Source: an uncultured Lachnospiraceae bacterium (GTDB taxonomy: Bacteria > Bacillota > Clostridia > Lachnospirales > Lachnospiraceae). From it: a stretch of DNA of 17,812 bases. A program made the position numbers and the translations under genes. Of the stretch, positions 1 to 7,899 are shown piece by piece (positions within the stretch are counted from its first letter, which is position 1; each line of letters begins with the position of its first letter). The notes beneath the pieces are model-generated. The model saw only the letters and a program-made list of their open reading frames with translations, did not search any database and was not told where the DNA came from. The stretch lies in contig CADCOU010000334.1 in assembly GCA_902803155.1 (NCBI GenBank), positions 1 through 17,812 on the forward strand, read 5' to 3'.

Positions 1-1185
1 GACATGGTGGAAGAACTGGTGAAGGACGGCTTCGGTGACTATATCCGCAGCAAGACAGGACTCATCCCGGATCCGTATTTTTCAGCGACCAAACTGAAGT
101 GGATCCTCGACCATGTGGAAGGGGCAAGGGAGAGAGCGGAGAGAGGAGAGCTTCTCTTCGGAACGGTGGATACCTGGCTGATCTGGAAGATGACGGACGG
201 GCAGGTCCATGTCACGGATTACACGAATGCGTCCAGGACCATGCTCTATGATATCCATGACCTCTGCTGGGACAAAGAGATCCTGAAGAGACTGGATATC
301 CCGGAATGCATGCTTCCGGAAGTGGTTCCGTCCAGTGCAGTCTACGGAAAGACCCTGGACTGCATGATCGGCGACGGCATCCCGATCTCCGGGTCAGCCG
401 GGGACCAGCAGGCTGCACTCTTCGGACAGTGCTGCTTCGGACCGGGAGAGGTAAAGAATACATACGGTACCGGATGTTTCCTGCTTATGAATACCGGAGA
501 GCAGGCAGTGGAATCACAGAATGGCCTGCTGACGACGATCGCGGTCGGTCTGGAGAACGGAAAAGTACAGTATGCACTCGAAGGTTCGGTCTTTGTTGCA
601 GGAGCTTCGATCCAGTGGCTCAGGGACGAGCTGCGCATGATAAAGAGCGCGGCGGATACCGAGGAGTACTGCTCAGGCGTTTCGGATACGGCAGGGGTCT
701 ATGTGGTCCCGTCCTTTACCGGGCTCGGCGCTCCCTACTGGAATCCGTACGCAAGGGGGACGATCGTCGGCCTGACAAGAGGCGCGGCCAAAGAACACCT
801 GATCAGGGCAACTGTGGAGTCGCTTGCGTATCAGACAGCAGATGTGCTCCGGTCCATGGAGAAGGACTCCGGCCTCGAGATCAGTAAACTGAAGGTAGAC
901 GGAGGTGCCAGCGCGAACAATTTCCTTATGCAGTTCCAGTCAGATATCCTGGATGCGGAAGTCATCCGGCCCCAGTGTGTCGAGACGACTGCCATGGGAG
1001 CGGCGTTCCTTGCCGGACTTGCAGTCGGCTACTGGTCAGATACGGACGAAGTCCGTGAGAACTGGGCACTCGGACATGTGTTCCGTCCGGACATGCCGGA
1101 AGAAATAAGAAATGACCTTCTGAAGGGATGGTCCCGGGCAGTCCGCGCTGCGATCGCATGGGCGCAGGATGATGAGGATGCATAA
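1..1185 (+). CDS. glpK: Glycerol kinase, 3' part (5' end outside the window)
   Basis: ATP-dependent phosphorylation of glycerol to glycerol 3-phosphate, in the cytoplasm (FGGY carbohydrate kinase family). The reading frame is open from base 1, so the ATG at 4 is internal. Comparison with the usual length of about 500 residues suggests that about 110 N-terminal residues are missing. Visible family blocks are GTVDTWLIWK, TNASRTMLYDIH, the GDQQAALFGQ block with the catalytic-base Asp (fragment residue 135), the YGTGCFLL phosphate-binding turn, FTGLGAPYWNP, and the ATP-site KVDGGASANN followed by ETTAMGAAFLAGL. The loop just before GDQQ reads KTLDCMIGDGIPIS and has no histidine, unlike bacilli and enterococci, whose GlpK carries the HPr-phosphorylated His there. 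No terminator is evident between the stop and the next promoter. Identity is secure; what lies upstream is unknown. Confidence 0.96.
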   Translation, partial: DMVEELVKDGFGDYIRSKTGLIPDPYFSATKLKWILDHVEGARERAERGELLFGTVDTWLIWKMTDGQVHVTDYTNASRTMLYDIHDLCWDKEILKRLDIPECMLPEVVPSSAVYGKTLDCMIGDGIPISGSAGDQQAALFGQCCFGPGEVKNTYGTGCFLLMNTGEQAVESQNGLLTTIAVGLENGKVQYALEGSVFVAGASIQWLRDELRMIKSAADTEEYCSGVSDTAGVYVVPSFTGLGAPYWNPYARGTIVGLTRGAAKEHLIRATVESLAYQTADVLRSMEKDSGLEISKLKVDGGASANNFLMQFQSDILDAEVIRPQCVETTAMGAAFLAGLAVGYWSDTDEVRENWALGHVFRPDMPEEIRNDLLKGWSRAVRAAIAWAQDDEDA

Positions 1186-1193
1186 ATGAATCC

Positions 1194-1222
1194 TTGAAAA
1201 ACTGTTAAGTATTTGTTACAAT
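1194..1222 (+). promoter_or_regulatory. Sigma-A type promoter upstream of comEA
   Basis: TTGAAA at 1194-1199 and TACAAT at 1217-1222 are separated by exactly 17 bases, and TG at 1214-1215 gives an extended -10. Transcription would start near 1229, which leaves a leader of about 43 bases before the comEA ATG at 1273. This is the best promoter match I found in the window. The upstream half lies within ten bases of the glpK stop. Confidence 0.75.
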
Positions 1223-1272
1223 TTGTTCATTGTATGGCGGGGCAGTCTGACGCGGAAGTCAGGAGCTGTACA

Positions 1273-1911
1273 ATGAAGAAAATGTTATCATATGTACTGG
1301 CTGTATTTGCAGCAGTTCTGTGCCTGAACGGATGCAGTTCCAGGAATGCGGTACGGGTGAACGGGATACGCCTGGAAGAAATACCCCGTCAGTTGGAGGA
1401 GACCGCTTCGGATACAGCAGGTCAGACGGACAGGCCCGATGACGAGGCTGCGGTCTATGTGTGCGGCGCAGTCATGAAACCAGGTGTCTGCTATCTGTCC
1501 TCTGACGCGAGAGTCTGCGACGCGATCGAAGCCGCAGGCGGTTTTGCCGGGGATGCAGACACGGAATGGCTGAATCTGGCGAGGCATATAAACGACGCGG
1601 AAATGATCGTCGTTTATACCCGGGAGGAAACAGCTTCCCTGAAGGAAAGCGGTTCCGGCGCAGACTTGCAGGAAAGCGGCGGACCGGAAGGAGGTCTGCA
1701 GGCGTCTGAGACAGGTTCTGACAGAGTAAACCTGAACAGTGCCTCGAAGGAACAGCTTATGACCCTGCCCGGAATAGGCGAGGCAAAAGCTTCATCGATC
1801 ATACGGTACAGAGAGGAAAACGGTCCTTTTTCCTGTCCGGAGGACGTGATGAACATTAGCGGTATCAAGAACAGCGTATACGAGAAGATACGGGACCTTA
1901 TCACAGTATAA
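1273..1911 (+). CDS. comEA: ComEA-like DNA-binding lipoprotein (SLBB + helix-hairpin-helix)
   Basis: Probable competence protein that binds double-stranded DNA outside the membrane and passes it to ComEC. The 212-residue product starts with a lipoprotein signal: a Lys-rich N-terminus, a hydrophobic core and the lipobox LNGC with Cys21. Residues 60-116 form an SLBB domain (VYVCGAVMKPGVY-like start, then AIEAAGGF). Residues 117-150 are a Gly/Ser/Glu-rich linker. Residues 151-212 form the ComEA (HhH)2 domain, with VNLNSA, LPGIGEAKA at 165-173 and NISGIKN near 194-200. The ATG at 1273 is preferred: AGGAG lies at 1261-1265, the signal peptide follows directly, and the upstream in-frame TTG at 1213 sits inside the promoter -10. 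ComEA is usually held by a transmembrane helix, so a lipid anchor is a variant. The next gene starts 19 bases on, suggesting an operon. Confidence 0.88.
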   Translation: MKKMLSYVLAVFAAVLCLNGCSSRNAVRVNGIRLEEIPRQLEETASDTAGQTDRPDDEAAVYVCGAVMKPGVCYLSSDARVCDAIEAAGGFAGDADTEWLNLARHINDAEMIVVYTREETASLKESGSGADLQESGGPEGGLQASETGSDRVNLNSASKEQLMTLPGIGEAKASSIIRYREENGPFSCPEDVMNISGIKNSVYEKIRDLITV

Positions 1912-1930
1912 AGAAGTAAAGAGGGAAAAC

Positions 1931-2620
1931 ATGCCGAAGAAGGTACTTGTAGTCGATGACGAGAAGCTTATTGTAAAGGGACTCCGTTTTGCGCTGGAGC
2001 AGGACGACATGGAAGTCGATACTGCTTATGACGGAGAAGAAGCTGTGGAGAAGGCGAGAGAGGGAAGCTATGATATCATTCTTCTCGATCTGATGCTGCC
2101 GAAGCTGGACGGTTTGTCTGCCTGCCAGCAGATACGCGAGTTTTCGGATGTTCCGATCATCATGCTCACTGCAAAGGGCGAGGACATGGATAAGATCCTC
2201 GGTCTGGAATACGGGGCGGATGATTATATCACCAAGCCTTTCAACATCCTTGAGGTCAAGGCGCGCATCAAGGCGATCATGCGCAGAACATCATCGCGCG
2301 GCGTGCCGGAGCAGAACGAACGGATCGTTGAGGTCGGCGACCTGGTACTGGACTGTGACGCCCGCAGGGTGCAGGTTTCCGGAAGAGAGGTCAATCTGAC
2401 TGCAAAGGAATTCGATGTGCTTGAACTCCTGGTACTGAATCCCAATAAGGTGTACAGCAGGGAGAACCTCCTCAACCTGGTGTGGGGATATGAATATCCG
2501 GGCGATGTCCGTACGGTTGACGTACACATCAGAAGACTTCGTGAAAAAATCGAGGAGAATCCGTCTGACCCGAAATATGTGCACACCAAATGGGGCGTAG
2601 GATACTATTTCCAGCACTGA
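1931..2620 (+). CDS. OmpR/PhoB-family response regulator (WalR-like)
   Basis: Cytoplasmic transcription factor controlled by phosphorylation from the kinase encoded next. The 229-residue protein has a receiver domain at 1-118 with acidic pair Asp9/Asp10, phospho-acceptor Asp53 (LLDLMLPKLDG), Thr80 and Lys102 (the YITKPF switch). A winged-helix DNA-binding domain covers about 130-229, with LTAKEFDVLELL, VWGYEYPGDVRTVDVHIRRLREKI and a C-terminal GVGYYF hairpin. GAGGG at 1921-1925 is a suitable ribosome binding site for the ATG at 1931. Length and motifs are normal for the WalR/PhoB/MtrA group. Lying between comEA and its kinase, it is probably made from the comEA promoter. Its target genes cannot be read from the sequence. 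I call the subfamily WalR-like from residue patterns and gene order only. Confidence 0.93.
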   Translation: MPKKVLVVDDEKLIVKGLRFALEQDDMEVDTAYDGEEAVEKAREGSYDIILLDLMLPKLDGLSACQQIREFSDVPIIMLTAKGEDMDKILGLEYGADDYITKPFNILEVKARIKAIMRRTSSRGVPEQNERIVEVGDLVLDCDARRVQVSGREVNLTAKEFDVLELLVLNPNKVYSRENLLNLVWGYEYPGDVRTVDVHIRRLREKIEENPSDPKYVHTKWGVGYYFQH

Positions 2621-2647
2621 TCTGAAGCGTCATCTCTGTCCGGTCGG

Positions 2648-2674
2648 AATGAAAGTCCGGCCGGTCATTTCATT
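2648..2674 (+). repeat. Inverted repeat between response regulator and kinase genes
   Basis: AATGAAA at 2648-2654 pairs perfectly with TTTCATT at 2668-2674; the 13-base middle contains the self-complementary CCGGCCGG. A partly matching GTCCGGTCGG lies just upstream and looks like a direct copy of GTCCGGCCGG. No T-run follows, so it is not a typical terminator. It could pause transcription, stabilise an RNA end or lower kinase expression relative to the regulator. Function is unproven. Confidence 0.4.
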
Positions 2675-2708
2675 TACGCAGAAGCAGAATCATCGGACAA
2701 CACACTGA

Positions 2709-4178
2709 ATGGATATGAGTGACAGACTGAAACGGATATTTCAGAGTATGCATTTCCGCATGCTCATCATCATGCTGCTTGTCGGCCTCGTGCCGGCAAA
2801 TATCATGCTGCGCGGCATCCTGACCGGATATGAGTCGCAGTCTGTCTCCATGCGTGCTTCCATGATCCGCAACCAGTGTCTCAGGCTGAGCAGAGACCTG
2901 CTGGAAACAAACTATCTGGAAAGCGGCACATCAGATGTCGTGGATTCTGAACTGCAGCAGATCGCAGACCTGTACGGGGGGCGTGTGATCGTAGTGAACG
3001 GAGCATTCCGGATCATACGTGACACGTATGGACTGGATGAGGGGAAGACGGTCGTTGCCAAAGAGGTCATTGAGTGCTTCAAGGGCATCGACAGCGATTA
3101 CTATAATGCGGCAAATGACTTTATTGAAGTTGTAAGCCCTGTTATGGATGATGTCACCAGGAGCGCAGCCGGTGCGTTTATCGTTTCCATACCGACTACC
3201 GATATCATTCAGAGCAGGAATAACCTTTCAAGGAGTGTTCTGCTTCTTCAGATCCTGGTCACATTTCTGGTGATCGGTGTATCGATCTATGCGTCACGGC
3301 TGCTTGTAAAACCGTTCGGCAAGGTCACCGCCATGATGAATGCCGGTACGGATTTTCTGACAGAAGATATCTCCATACCGGATTATACAGAGACAAAGCT
3401 TCTCTCGGAAGCATACAACCAGATGCGGCACAGGCTGCAGGCACAGGAAGAGTCGCGCCAGGAATTCGTATCAAATGTCTCGCATGAACTGAAGACACCG
3501 ATGACTTCCATGAAGGTTCTGTCTGATTCCCTGATCCAGCAGGCGGAGGTTGGGGAAGTCCCCAATGAACTGTATCAGGAATTCATGAAAGATATCGGTG
3601 AGGAAATCGACCGTGAGAACAAGATCATAACGGATCTGCTGAACCTGGTGAAGATGGACCGCAGATCGAATGATCTCCACATCGAGGATACGAACATCAA
3701 TGACCTGATCGCTCTGATCCTGAAGCGCCTGCGCCCGATTGCGGCCGGCAGGGGGATCGAAATTGCCCTTGAAAGCTACAGGCCGATCATTGCGCAGGTC
3801 GATCAGACCAAATTCACACTGGCCGTGTCCAATCTGGTGGAGAACGGAATCAAATACAACAAAGAAAATGGATGGGTCCATGTTTCGCTGAATGCGGACA
3901 ATACCTATTTCTTTGTGAAAGTGGAGGATTCCGGTATCGGTATCCCGCAGGAGGATCTGGACCGGATCTTTGAGAGGTTTTACAGGGTCGACAAGTCACA
4001 TTCCCGTGAGATCGGCGGAACAGGACTGGGACTTGCGATCACGAATTCCGCAGTGCGGATGCATCATGGAGCGATCCGTGTATATTCCAGAGAGGGCGAA
4101 GGTACTACTTTTACCATCAGGATGCCGCTGCGGTATACGAGAGATGATGACACGGAGTCCGTGGATGAGAAGATATGA
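2709..4178 (+). CDS. Membrane sensor histidine kinase (HAMP, HisKA, HATPase)
   Basis: Partner kinase of the preceding regulator. The 489-residue protein has a membrane helix at about 17-35, an extracytoplasmic domain of about 140 residues (36-175) that looks like a Cache/PDC-type sensor, a second helix at about 176-196, a HAMP linker to about 249, and a HisKA helix with phospho-acceptor His259 in NVSHELKTP. The ATPase domain has the N box (Asn379 in NLVENGIKYN), G1 DSGIGIP at 407-413, the F box FERFYRVDKS and G2 GGTGLGLAI. It lacks the cytoplasmic PAS domain of classical WalK. Two start codons (2709 and 2715) are close together and neither has a clear ribosome binding site, which may keep kinase levels below those of the regulator. 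The stimulus is unknown; sensing of the cell envelope is an inference from the neighbouring GerMN lipoprotein. Confidence 0.93.
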   Translation: MDMSDRLKRIFQSMHFRMLIIMLLVGLVPANIMLRGILTGYESQSVSMRASMIRNQCLRLSRDLLETNYLESGTSDVVDSELQQIADLYGGRVIVVNGAFRIIRDTYGLDEGKTVVAKEVIECFKGIDSDYYNAANDFIEVVSPVMDDVTRSAAGAFIVSIPTTDIIQSRNNLSRSVLLLQILVTFLVIGVSIYASRLLVKPFGKVTAMMNAGTDFLTEDISIPDYTETKLLSEAYNQMRHRLQAQEESRQEFVSNVSHELKTPMTSMKVLSDSLIQQAEVGEVPNELYQEFMKDIGEEIDRENKIITDLLNLVKMDRRSNDLHIEDTNINDLIALILKRLRPIAAGRGIEIALESYRPIIAQVDQTKFTLAVSNLVENGIKYNKENGWVHVSLNADNTYFFVKVEDSGIGIPQEDLDRIFERFYRVDKSHSREIGGTGLGLAITNSAVRMHHGAIRVYSREGEGTTFTIRMPLRYTRDDDTESVDEKI

Positions 4179-4203
4179 ACGGAACGGGTAAGGAAGAGGA
4201 TTC

Positions 4204-5277
4204 ATGCAGATGAAGAGTGCGATCCGTAACAGAATAATGACTCTGTCACTGAGCATAGCCCTGGTGATCTGTTTCTTCCTGACGGGCTGTTCTTCTGCGG
4301 AAATGAACAGATCGGATGAAGAGAGCGTTGCGATCGGTATCTACAGGATCTATTATGTCAATCCGGAGGGAACTGCGCTTGTGCGATGCGACCACAAGAT
4401 GGTCAGTGAAGATTTTGAGGGAATCCTTGCAGAACTAATGGACGCATTCATGCATGCAGACTCCACCAAATACAAGTCAGCGCTTCCGGAGGGGATAAAG
4501 ATCAATTCTGCGACCACTGGGATATCCGAGATCGATGTTGACTTCAATGCCGAGTATCTGAGTCTTGACACCATCAGCGAGATCCTGCTCAGGTCAGCGC
4601 TGGTCAGCACACTTCTGCAGATCCGCGGCGTAGACACGGTCCGGTTTACAGTTGATTCGCAGAGCCTGGTTATCAATGATCAGGAAGTCGGTGCAATGAC
4701 AGATGAGACCTTTATCATTCCGACAGGCGATTCGATCAATTCATACCGCAATGAGACGCTGACGCTTTATTTCCCGAACGCGGACGGAAGCAAACTGATC
4801 CAGGAGATCCGCACGATCTATTATTCAACGAATGTCAATACGGAGCGAATGGCTGCAGAACAGATGATCAAAGGCCCGAGGAATCCGAACCTTATCACGC
4901 TGACCACGCAGAATGTACTGGTCAGCGGAGTCGAGGTCAAGGGGGATATCTGCACGATTGATTTCAGTCCTGAAGTCAATAACGCTCCGTTTGCGGACAA
5001 TCCGACTGATCCGGAGACGGTTCTGTATGCTTTTGCTAATTCGATCATTGATTCCTGCGAAAACGGAAAGATAGAAGGCGTCCGGTTCCTGATCGACGGT
5101 TCCATGGACACCCGGTTCAGGGGGGAAGTAAACCTGGATCAGACTTTTACCCGTAATGCGGATCTGATCGATACCTCCGGTGCGTCCGTCCAGAAGGAGG
5201 GCACCGTCGTCGACGAAGAAGAAAAACCGGTGATGGTGGAACAGGAGGTAACAGAGGCCGTAGACGGTAATTCCTGA
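4204..5277 (+). CDS. Lipoprotein with two GerMN (Germane) domains
   Basis: Predicted surface lipoprotein of 357 residues. The signal peptide ends in lipobox LTGC with Cys29. Two tandem GerMN-type domains follow, about residues 42-165 (ending near IRGVDTVRFTVD) and 185-310 (with TLYFPNADGSKL, AAEQMIKGP, CTIDFSPEVN and EGVRFLIDG). The tail after about 320 is acidic and probably flexible. GerMN domains occur in the spore proteins GerM/GerN and in LpqB, the lipoprotein that works with kinase MtrB; in that family they act as extracellular interaction modules, not enzymes. Position 25 bases after the kinase suggests it tunes kinase signalling. AGGAAGAGGA at 4191-4200 serves either the ATG at 4204 or the one at 4210; the choice does not change the mature protein. 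A spore-germination role is possible but not supported by neighbours. Confidence 0.87.
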   Translation: MQMKSAIRNRIMTLSLSIALVICFFLTGCSSAEMNRSDEESVAIGIYRIYYVNPEGTALVRCDHKMVSEDFEGILAELMDAFMHADSTKYKSALPEGIKINSATTGISEIDVDFNAEYLSLDTISEILLRSALVSTLLQIRGVDTVRFTVDSQSLVINDQEVGAMTDETFIIPTGDSINSYRNETLTLYFPNADGSKLIQEIRTIYYSTNVNTERMAAEQMIKGPRNPNLITLTTQNVLVSGVEVKGDICTIDFSPEVNNAPFADNPTDPETVLYAFANSIIDSCENGKIEGVRFLIDGSMDTRFRGEVNLDQTFTRNADLIDTSGASVQKEGTVVDEEEKPVMVEQEVTEAVDGNS

Positions 5278-5285
5278 TCCCCGGA

Positions 5286-5304
5286 AAGGAGGCGGAAGAC
5301 CATT
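5286..5304 (+). promoter_or_regulatory. Ribosome binding site and probable AUU start codon of comEC
   Basis: AAGGAGG at 5286-5292 is a perfect Shine-Dalgarno sequence. Nine bases downstream, where a start codon should be, lies ATT (5302-5304), in frame with comEC. From the in-frame stop of the preceding gene (5275-5277) to the ATG at 5335 there is no ATG, GTG or TTG in this frame. The ATG at 5335 has no ribosome binding site in front of it. Confidence 0.65.
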
Positions 5305-7827
5305 CATTCTCTTCTAAGACGTCCCGTCTGCCTCATGGCCATAGCACTGGTTTTCCTGATATGGGCCGGCAGGATAACGGGACTGTATGATCCGGGAGGC
5401 AGAGACTTTCCTGAGGTTCAGGACAGGCATCTTACCGTTTCCGGGGTTGTAGCAGGGCGGGAAGCATCTGCAGGAAACAGCCGGATCATTTTACATTCTT
5501 TATCATTTCTTCCTGATCGGACCGATGCATACCGGGAACCGATCCGGGCTATGAATGACAGGCTCCATGATTCTGACAGGATGCTTGTCTGTCTGGCTTC
5601 CGGAGAGGACAGCGATACTGACCTGTACGGGGGCGACATTTCTGATTCTGTACCATACGCAAGGACGAATAAAAAAGATCAGACAGATCTCTTCCTGAGT
5701 CTGCACATCGGCGATATTGTCATGTTCAGGGGGAAATGCGCAGAGCCTCAGCGGGCAACGAATCCCGGGCAGTTTGATATGTGCGGGTATGATCATGCCA
5801 GAAACATTTATTTCACCATGCGCGATGCAGAACTGATACAGTCCTGCAGGACAAAGCTGTCCCTGCTGACTCCGTGGAATAAGGCGCGGGATATACTCTG
5901 GGATCTGCGCTTCCGTATGCAGAAAGGGCTTGCCGAAGTGTTCGGACAGGAAGATGCTTCTTATATGGCGGCCATACTGCTCGGAGACAGGAGCGGGCTG
6001 ACAGAAGAGGGAAAGCGGCTGTTTCAGGACGGGGGACTGGCCTGGCTGCTGGCAGTCTCTTCACTGCATATCACACTTGCAGGAAGGGGAATGTACCGGC
6101 TTTTAAGACGGCTGCGCCGGTCTTTTGTCTTTGCGTCTGTATTTGCTCTGTTCACGGTATTATGCTGTCTGATTCTGACCGGAGGAACACTGTCAGCACA
6201 GAGAGCCTGCATCATGTTTACATTCTGGCTGGGTTCGCAGATCCTGGGCCGGACGGAAGACAGACTGACATCACTCGGAGCTGCCGCCATACTGATACTG
6301 ACAAGGCAGCCGTATGCACTGTTCGAAAGTTCATTCCAGATCAGCTGTATCTGCATCCTTTCCATGGAACTGCTGCCCGGAGCAGTCAGGAAAGCAATGG
6401 GAACCGGCAGCCCGGCGCTTGCTGCAGGTATGAAGCAGCCTGACGGATGGGTCGCTGCCGCATCCGGATCTCTTCTCCGGTCAGCCAGTATCCAGACCGG
6501 TATTCTGCCGGTCATGCTCTGGTGGTTCTACCAGATCTCCCGATATGGAATCCTTCTGCATCCGGTGCTGCTTCCGGCAATGACGCTGCTGGTTGGATTC
6601 GGCCTGTCCGGCGCACTGTGCGGAGCACTGCTGACCGCGGCAGGAATTCCTTTCCCGATGCATACGCTGATCCATGCCGCCGGTCTGCTCCTGACCGGAC
6701 CATGTCATTACCTGATCACTTTTTTTCTGGTGCTCTGCAGAATCATGCAGGATCTTCCGGGCTCTGTTCTCATTCTCGGAAGACCGGACTTGATGCAGGT
6801 TGTTCTGTATTATATCCTGCTCGGCGGATTTCTTCTGGTCATGAAAAGACGGGATCCGGCAATATGCGGAAATACCCGCGCAGCAACCGGCTGCGGGACT
6901 GTATCCGCACGAAAATCAGGGCTGTCAGCAAAGCTTACAGTTCTGTTTCTTACGGTTATGATGATCACAATGCTTATATTCCGAAGACGTCCTGCATTTC
7001 GTTATACCTGCCTGGATGTCGGACAGGGAAGCTGCAGCCTGATCGAATGCGGAGATTATGTCTGTCTGTTTGATGCAGGATCCAGTTCTGTTCAGGATGT
7101 CTGGAAATACAGGATCGACAGCACGCTGAAATACTACGGGATATCAGAGATCGATACCGTATTCCTCTCACACGGAGACATGGATCACATAAACGGGATC
7201 GGTCAGATGTTTTCTGCTTATCACAGGAACCTTGCCGGGGAAAATGCAGGAGATGTATCGATCCGGCAGCTCTGCCTTCCGGATCTGCCGGCTGAAGATG
7301 AACAGCTGACTGAGATCCGTGAAGCGGCGGAACGGCTGCGCATTCCGGTCGGATATGTTTCAGAAGGATCATTTGTCCATGAGGAATCTCCGCAGAATAT
7401 GGCTTCAGATAATCTAAAACTGTGTATTCTGAGTCCTTCGGAAGGGCGTCTCACTGGAAATGGAAATGAAGACTGCATCGTAATGCAGGTATCATACAGG
7501 AATGTGCAGATCCTTCTGACCGGAGATCTGGAACTGGAGGGCGAAGAGCAGTTTGTAAAGCACTATGCTCAGAAAGAGGAGATAAAAAGGAATACAGACG
7601 TGGATGACGGCATATACCGTATTCTGAATGCGGGACATCATGGGAGCAGGAATGCAACGTCAGAAGCGATGCTGAAACTCGTGCAGCCGGACCTGGTGAT
7701 CATTTCCTGCGGGAAGAATAACAGGTACGGACATCCCTCTGAAGAAATGCTTCAGCGATTGGAAGAATACGGAACTGCATGGAAAAGAACGGACCTGGAC
7801 GGGGCATTCTGTCTCGAATGCGGATGA
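5302..7827 (+). CDS. comEC: ComEC/Rec2 DNA-uptake channel protein
   Basis: Polytopic membrane protein that carries single-stranded DNA into the cell during transformation. With the AUU start it has 841 residues. The N-terminal helix follows LLRRPVC, the positively charged start usual for ComEC. The order is DUF4131-like region, the Competence domain (LGDRSGLTEEGKRLFQDGG and many membrane helices, about 200-540), then a metallo-beta-lactamase-like domain from about 560, with DVGQGSCSLIE, the H-x-D-x-D-H motif at 624-629 and NAGHHGS with His779/His780. Starting at the ATG at 5335 would remove the charged N-terminal segment and has no ribosome binding site, so 5302 is preferred. The normally conserved SGLH after LLA is SSLH here. 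It ends the comEA-to-comEC gene run, 24 bases after the GerMN lipoprotein gene. The usual neighbour holA does not follow. Confidence 0.93.
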   Translation: MHSLLRRPVCLMAIALVFLIWAGRITGLYDPGGRDFPEVQDRHLTVSGVVAGREASAGNSRIILHSLSFLPDRTDAYREPIRAMNDRLHDSDRMLVCLASGEDSDTDLYGGDISDSVPYARTNKKDQTDLFLSLHIGDIVMFRGKCAEPQRATNPGQFDMCGYDHARNIYFTMRDAELIQSCRTKLSLLTPWNKARDILWDLRFRMQKGLAEVFGQEDASYMAAILLGDRSGLTEEGKRLFQDGGLAWLLAVSSLHITLAGRGMYRLLRRLRRSFVFASVFALFTVLCCLILTGGTLSAQRACIMFTFWLGSQILGRTEDRLTSLGAAAILILTRQPYALFESSFQISCICILSMELLPGAVRKAMGTGSPALAAGMKQPDGWVAAASGSLLRSASIQTGILPVMLWWFYQISRYGILLHPVLLPAMTLLVGFGLSGALCGALLTAAGIPFPMHTLIHAAGLLLTGPCHYLITFFLVLCRIMQDLPGSVLILGRPDLMQVVLYYILLGGFLLVMKRRDPAICGNTRAATGCGTVSARKSGLSAKLTVLFLTVMMITMLIFRRRPAFRYTCLDVGQGSCSLIECGDYVCLFDAGSSSVQDVWKYRIDSTLKYYGISEIDTVFLSHGDMDHINGIGQMFSAYHRNLAGENAGDVSIRQLCLPDLPAEDEQLTEIREAAERLRIPVGYVSEGSFVHEESPQNMASDNLKLCILSPSEGRLTGNGNEDCIVMQVSYRNVQILLTGDLELEGEEQFVKHYAQKEEIKRNTDVDDGIYRILNAGHHGSRNATSEAMLKLVQPDLVIISCGKNNRYGHPSEEMLQRLEEYGTAWKRTDLDGAFCLECG

Positions 7828-7869
7828 ACCCTCATATAACGGTATGCAATGGGATTTAGTCCGAACCAT

Positions 7870-7897
7870 TTGAGTTATGGATATATTGTGATAGAAT
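7870..7897 (+). promoter_or_regulatory. Probable sigma-A promoter of the protease gene
   Basis: TTGAGT at 7870-7875 and TAGAAT at 7892-7897 are 16 bases apart, with TG at 7889-7890 making an extended -10. Transcription would start near 7904. This lies downstream of in-frame ATG 7849 and so argues against that codon as the protease start. Confidence 0.6.
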
Positions 7898-7899
7898 AT

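Noticed and set aside
1213..1272. A longer N-terminus for comEA from TTG 1213
   Set aside because: It overlaps the promoter -10, so it could not be on the transcript, and the lipoprotein signal starts at 1273.
2648..2674. Inverted repeat taken as a terminator between regulator and kinase
   Set aside because: No T-run follows, and stopping transcription there would separate a regulator from its kinase, which lacks a visible promoter of its own.
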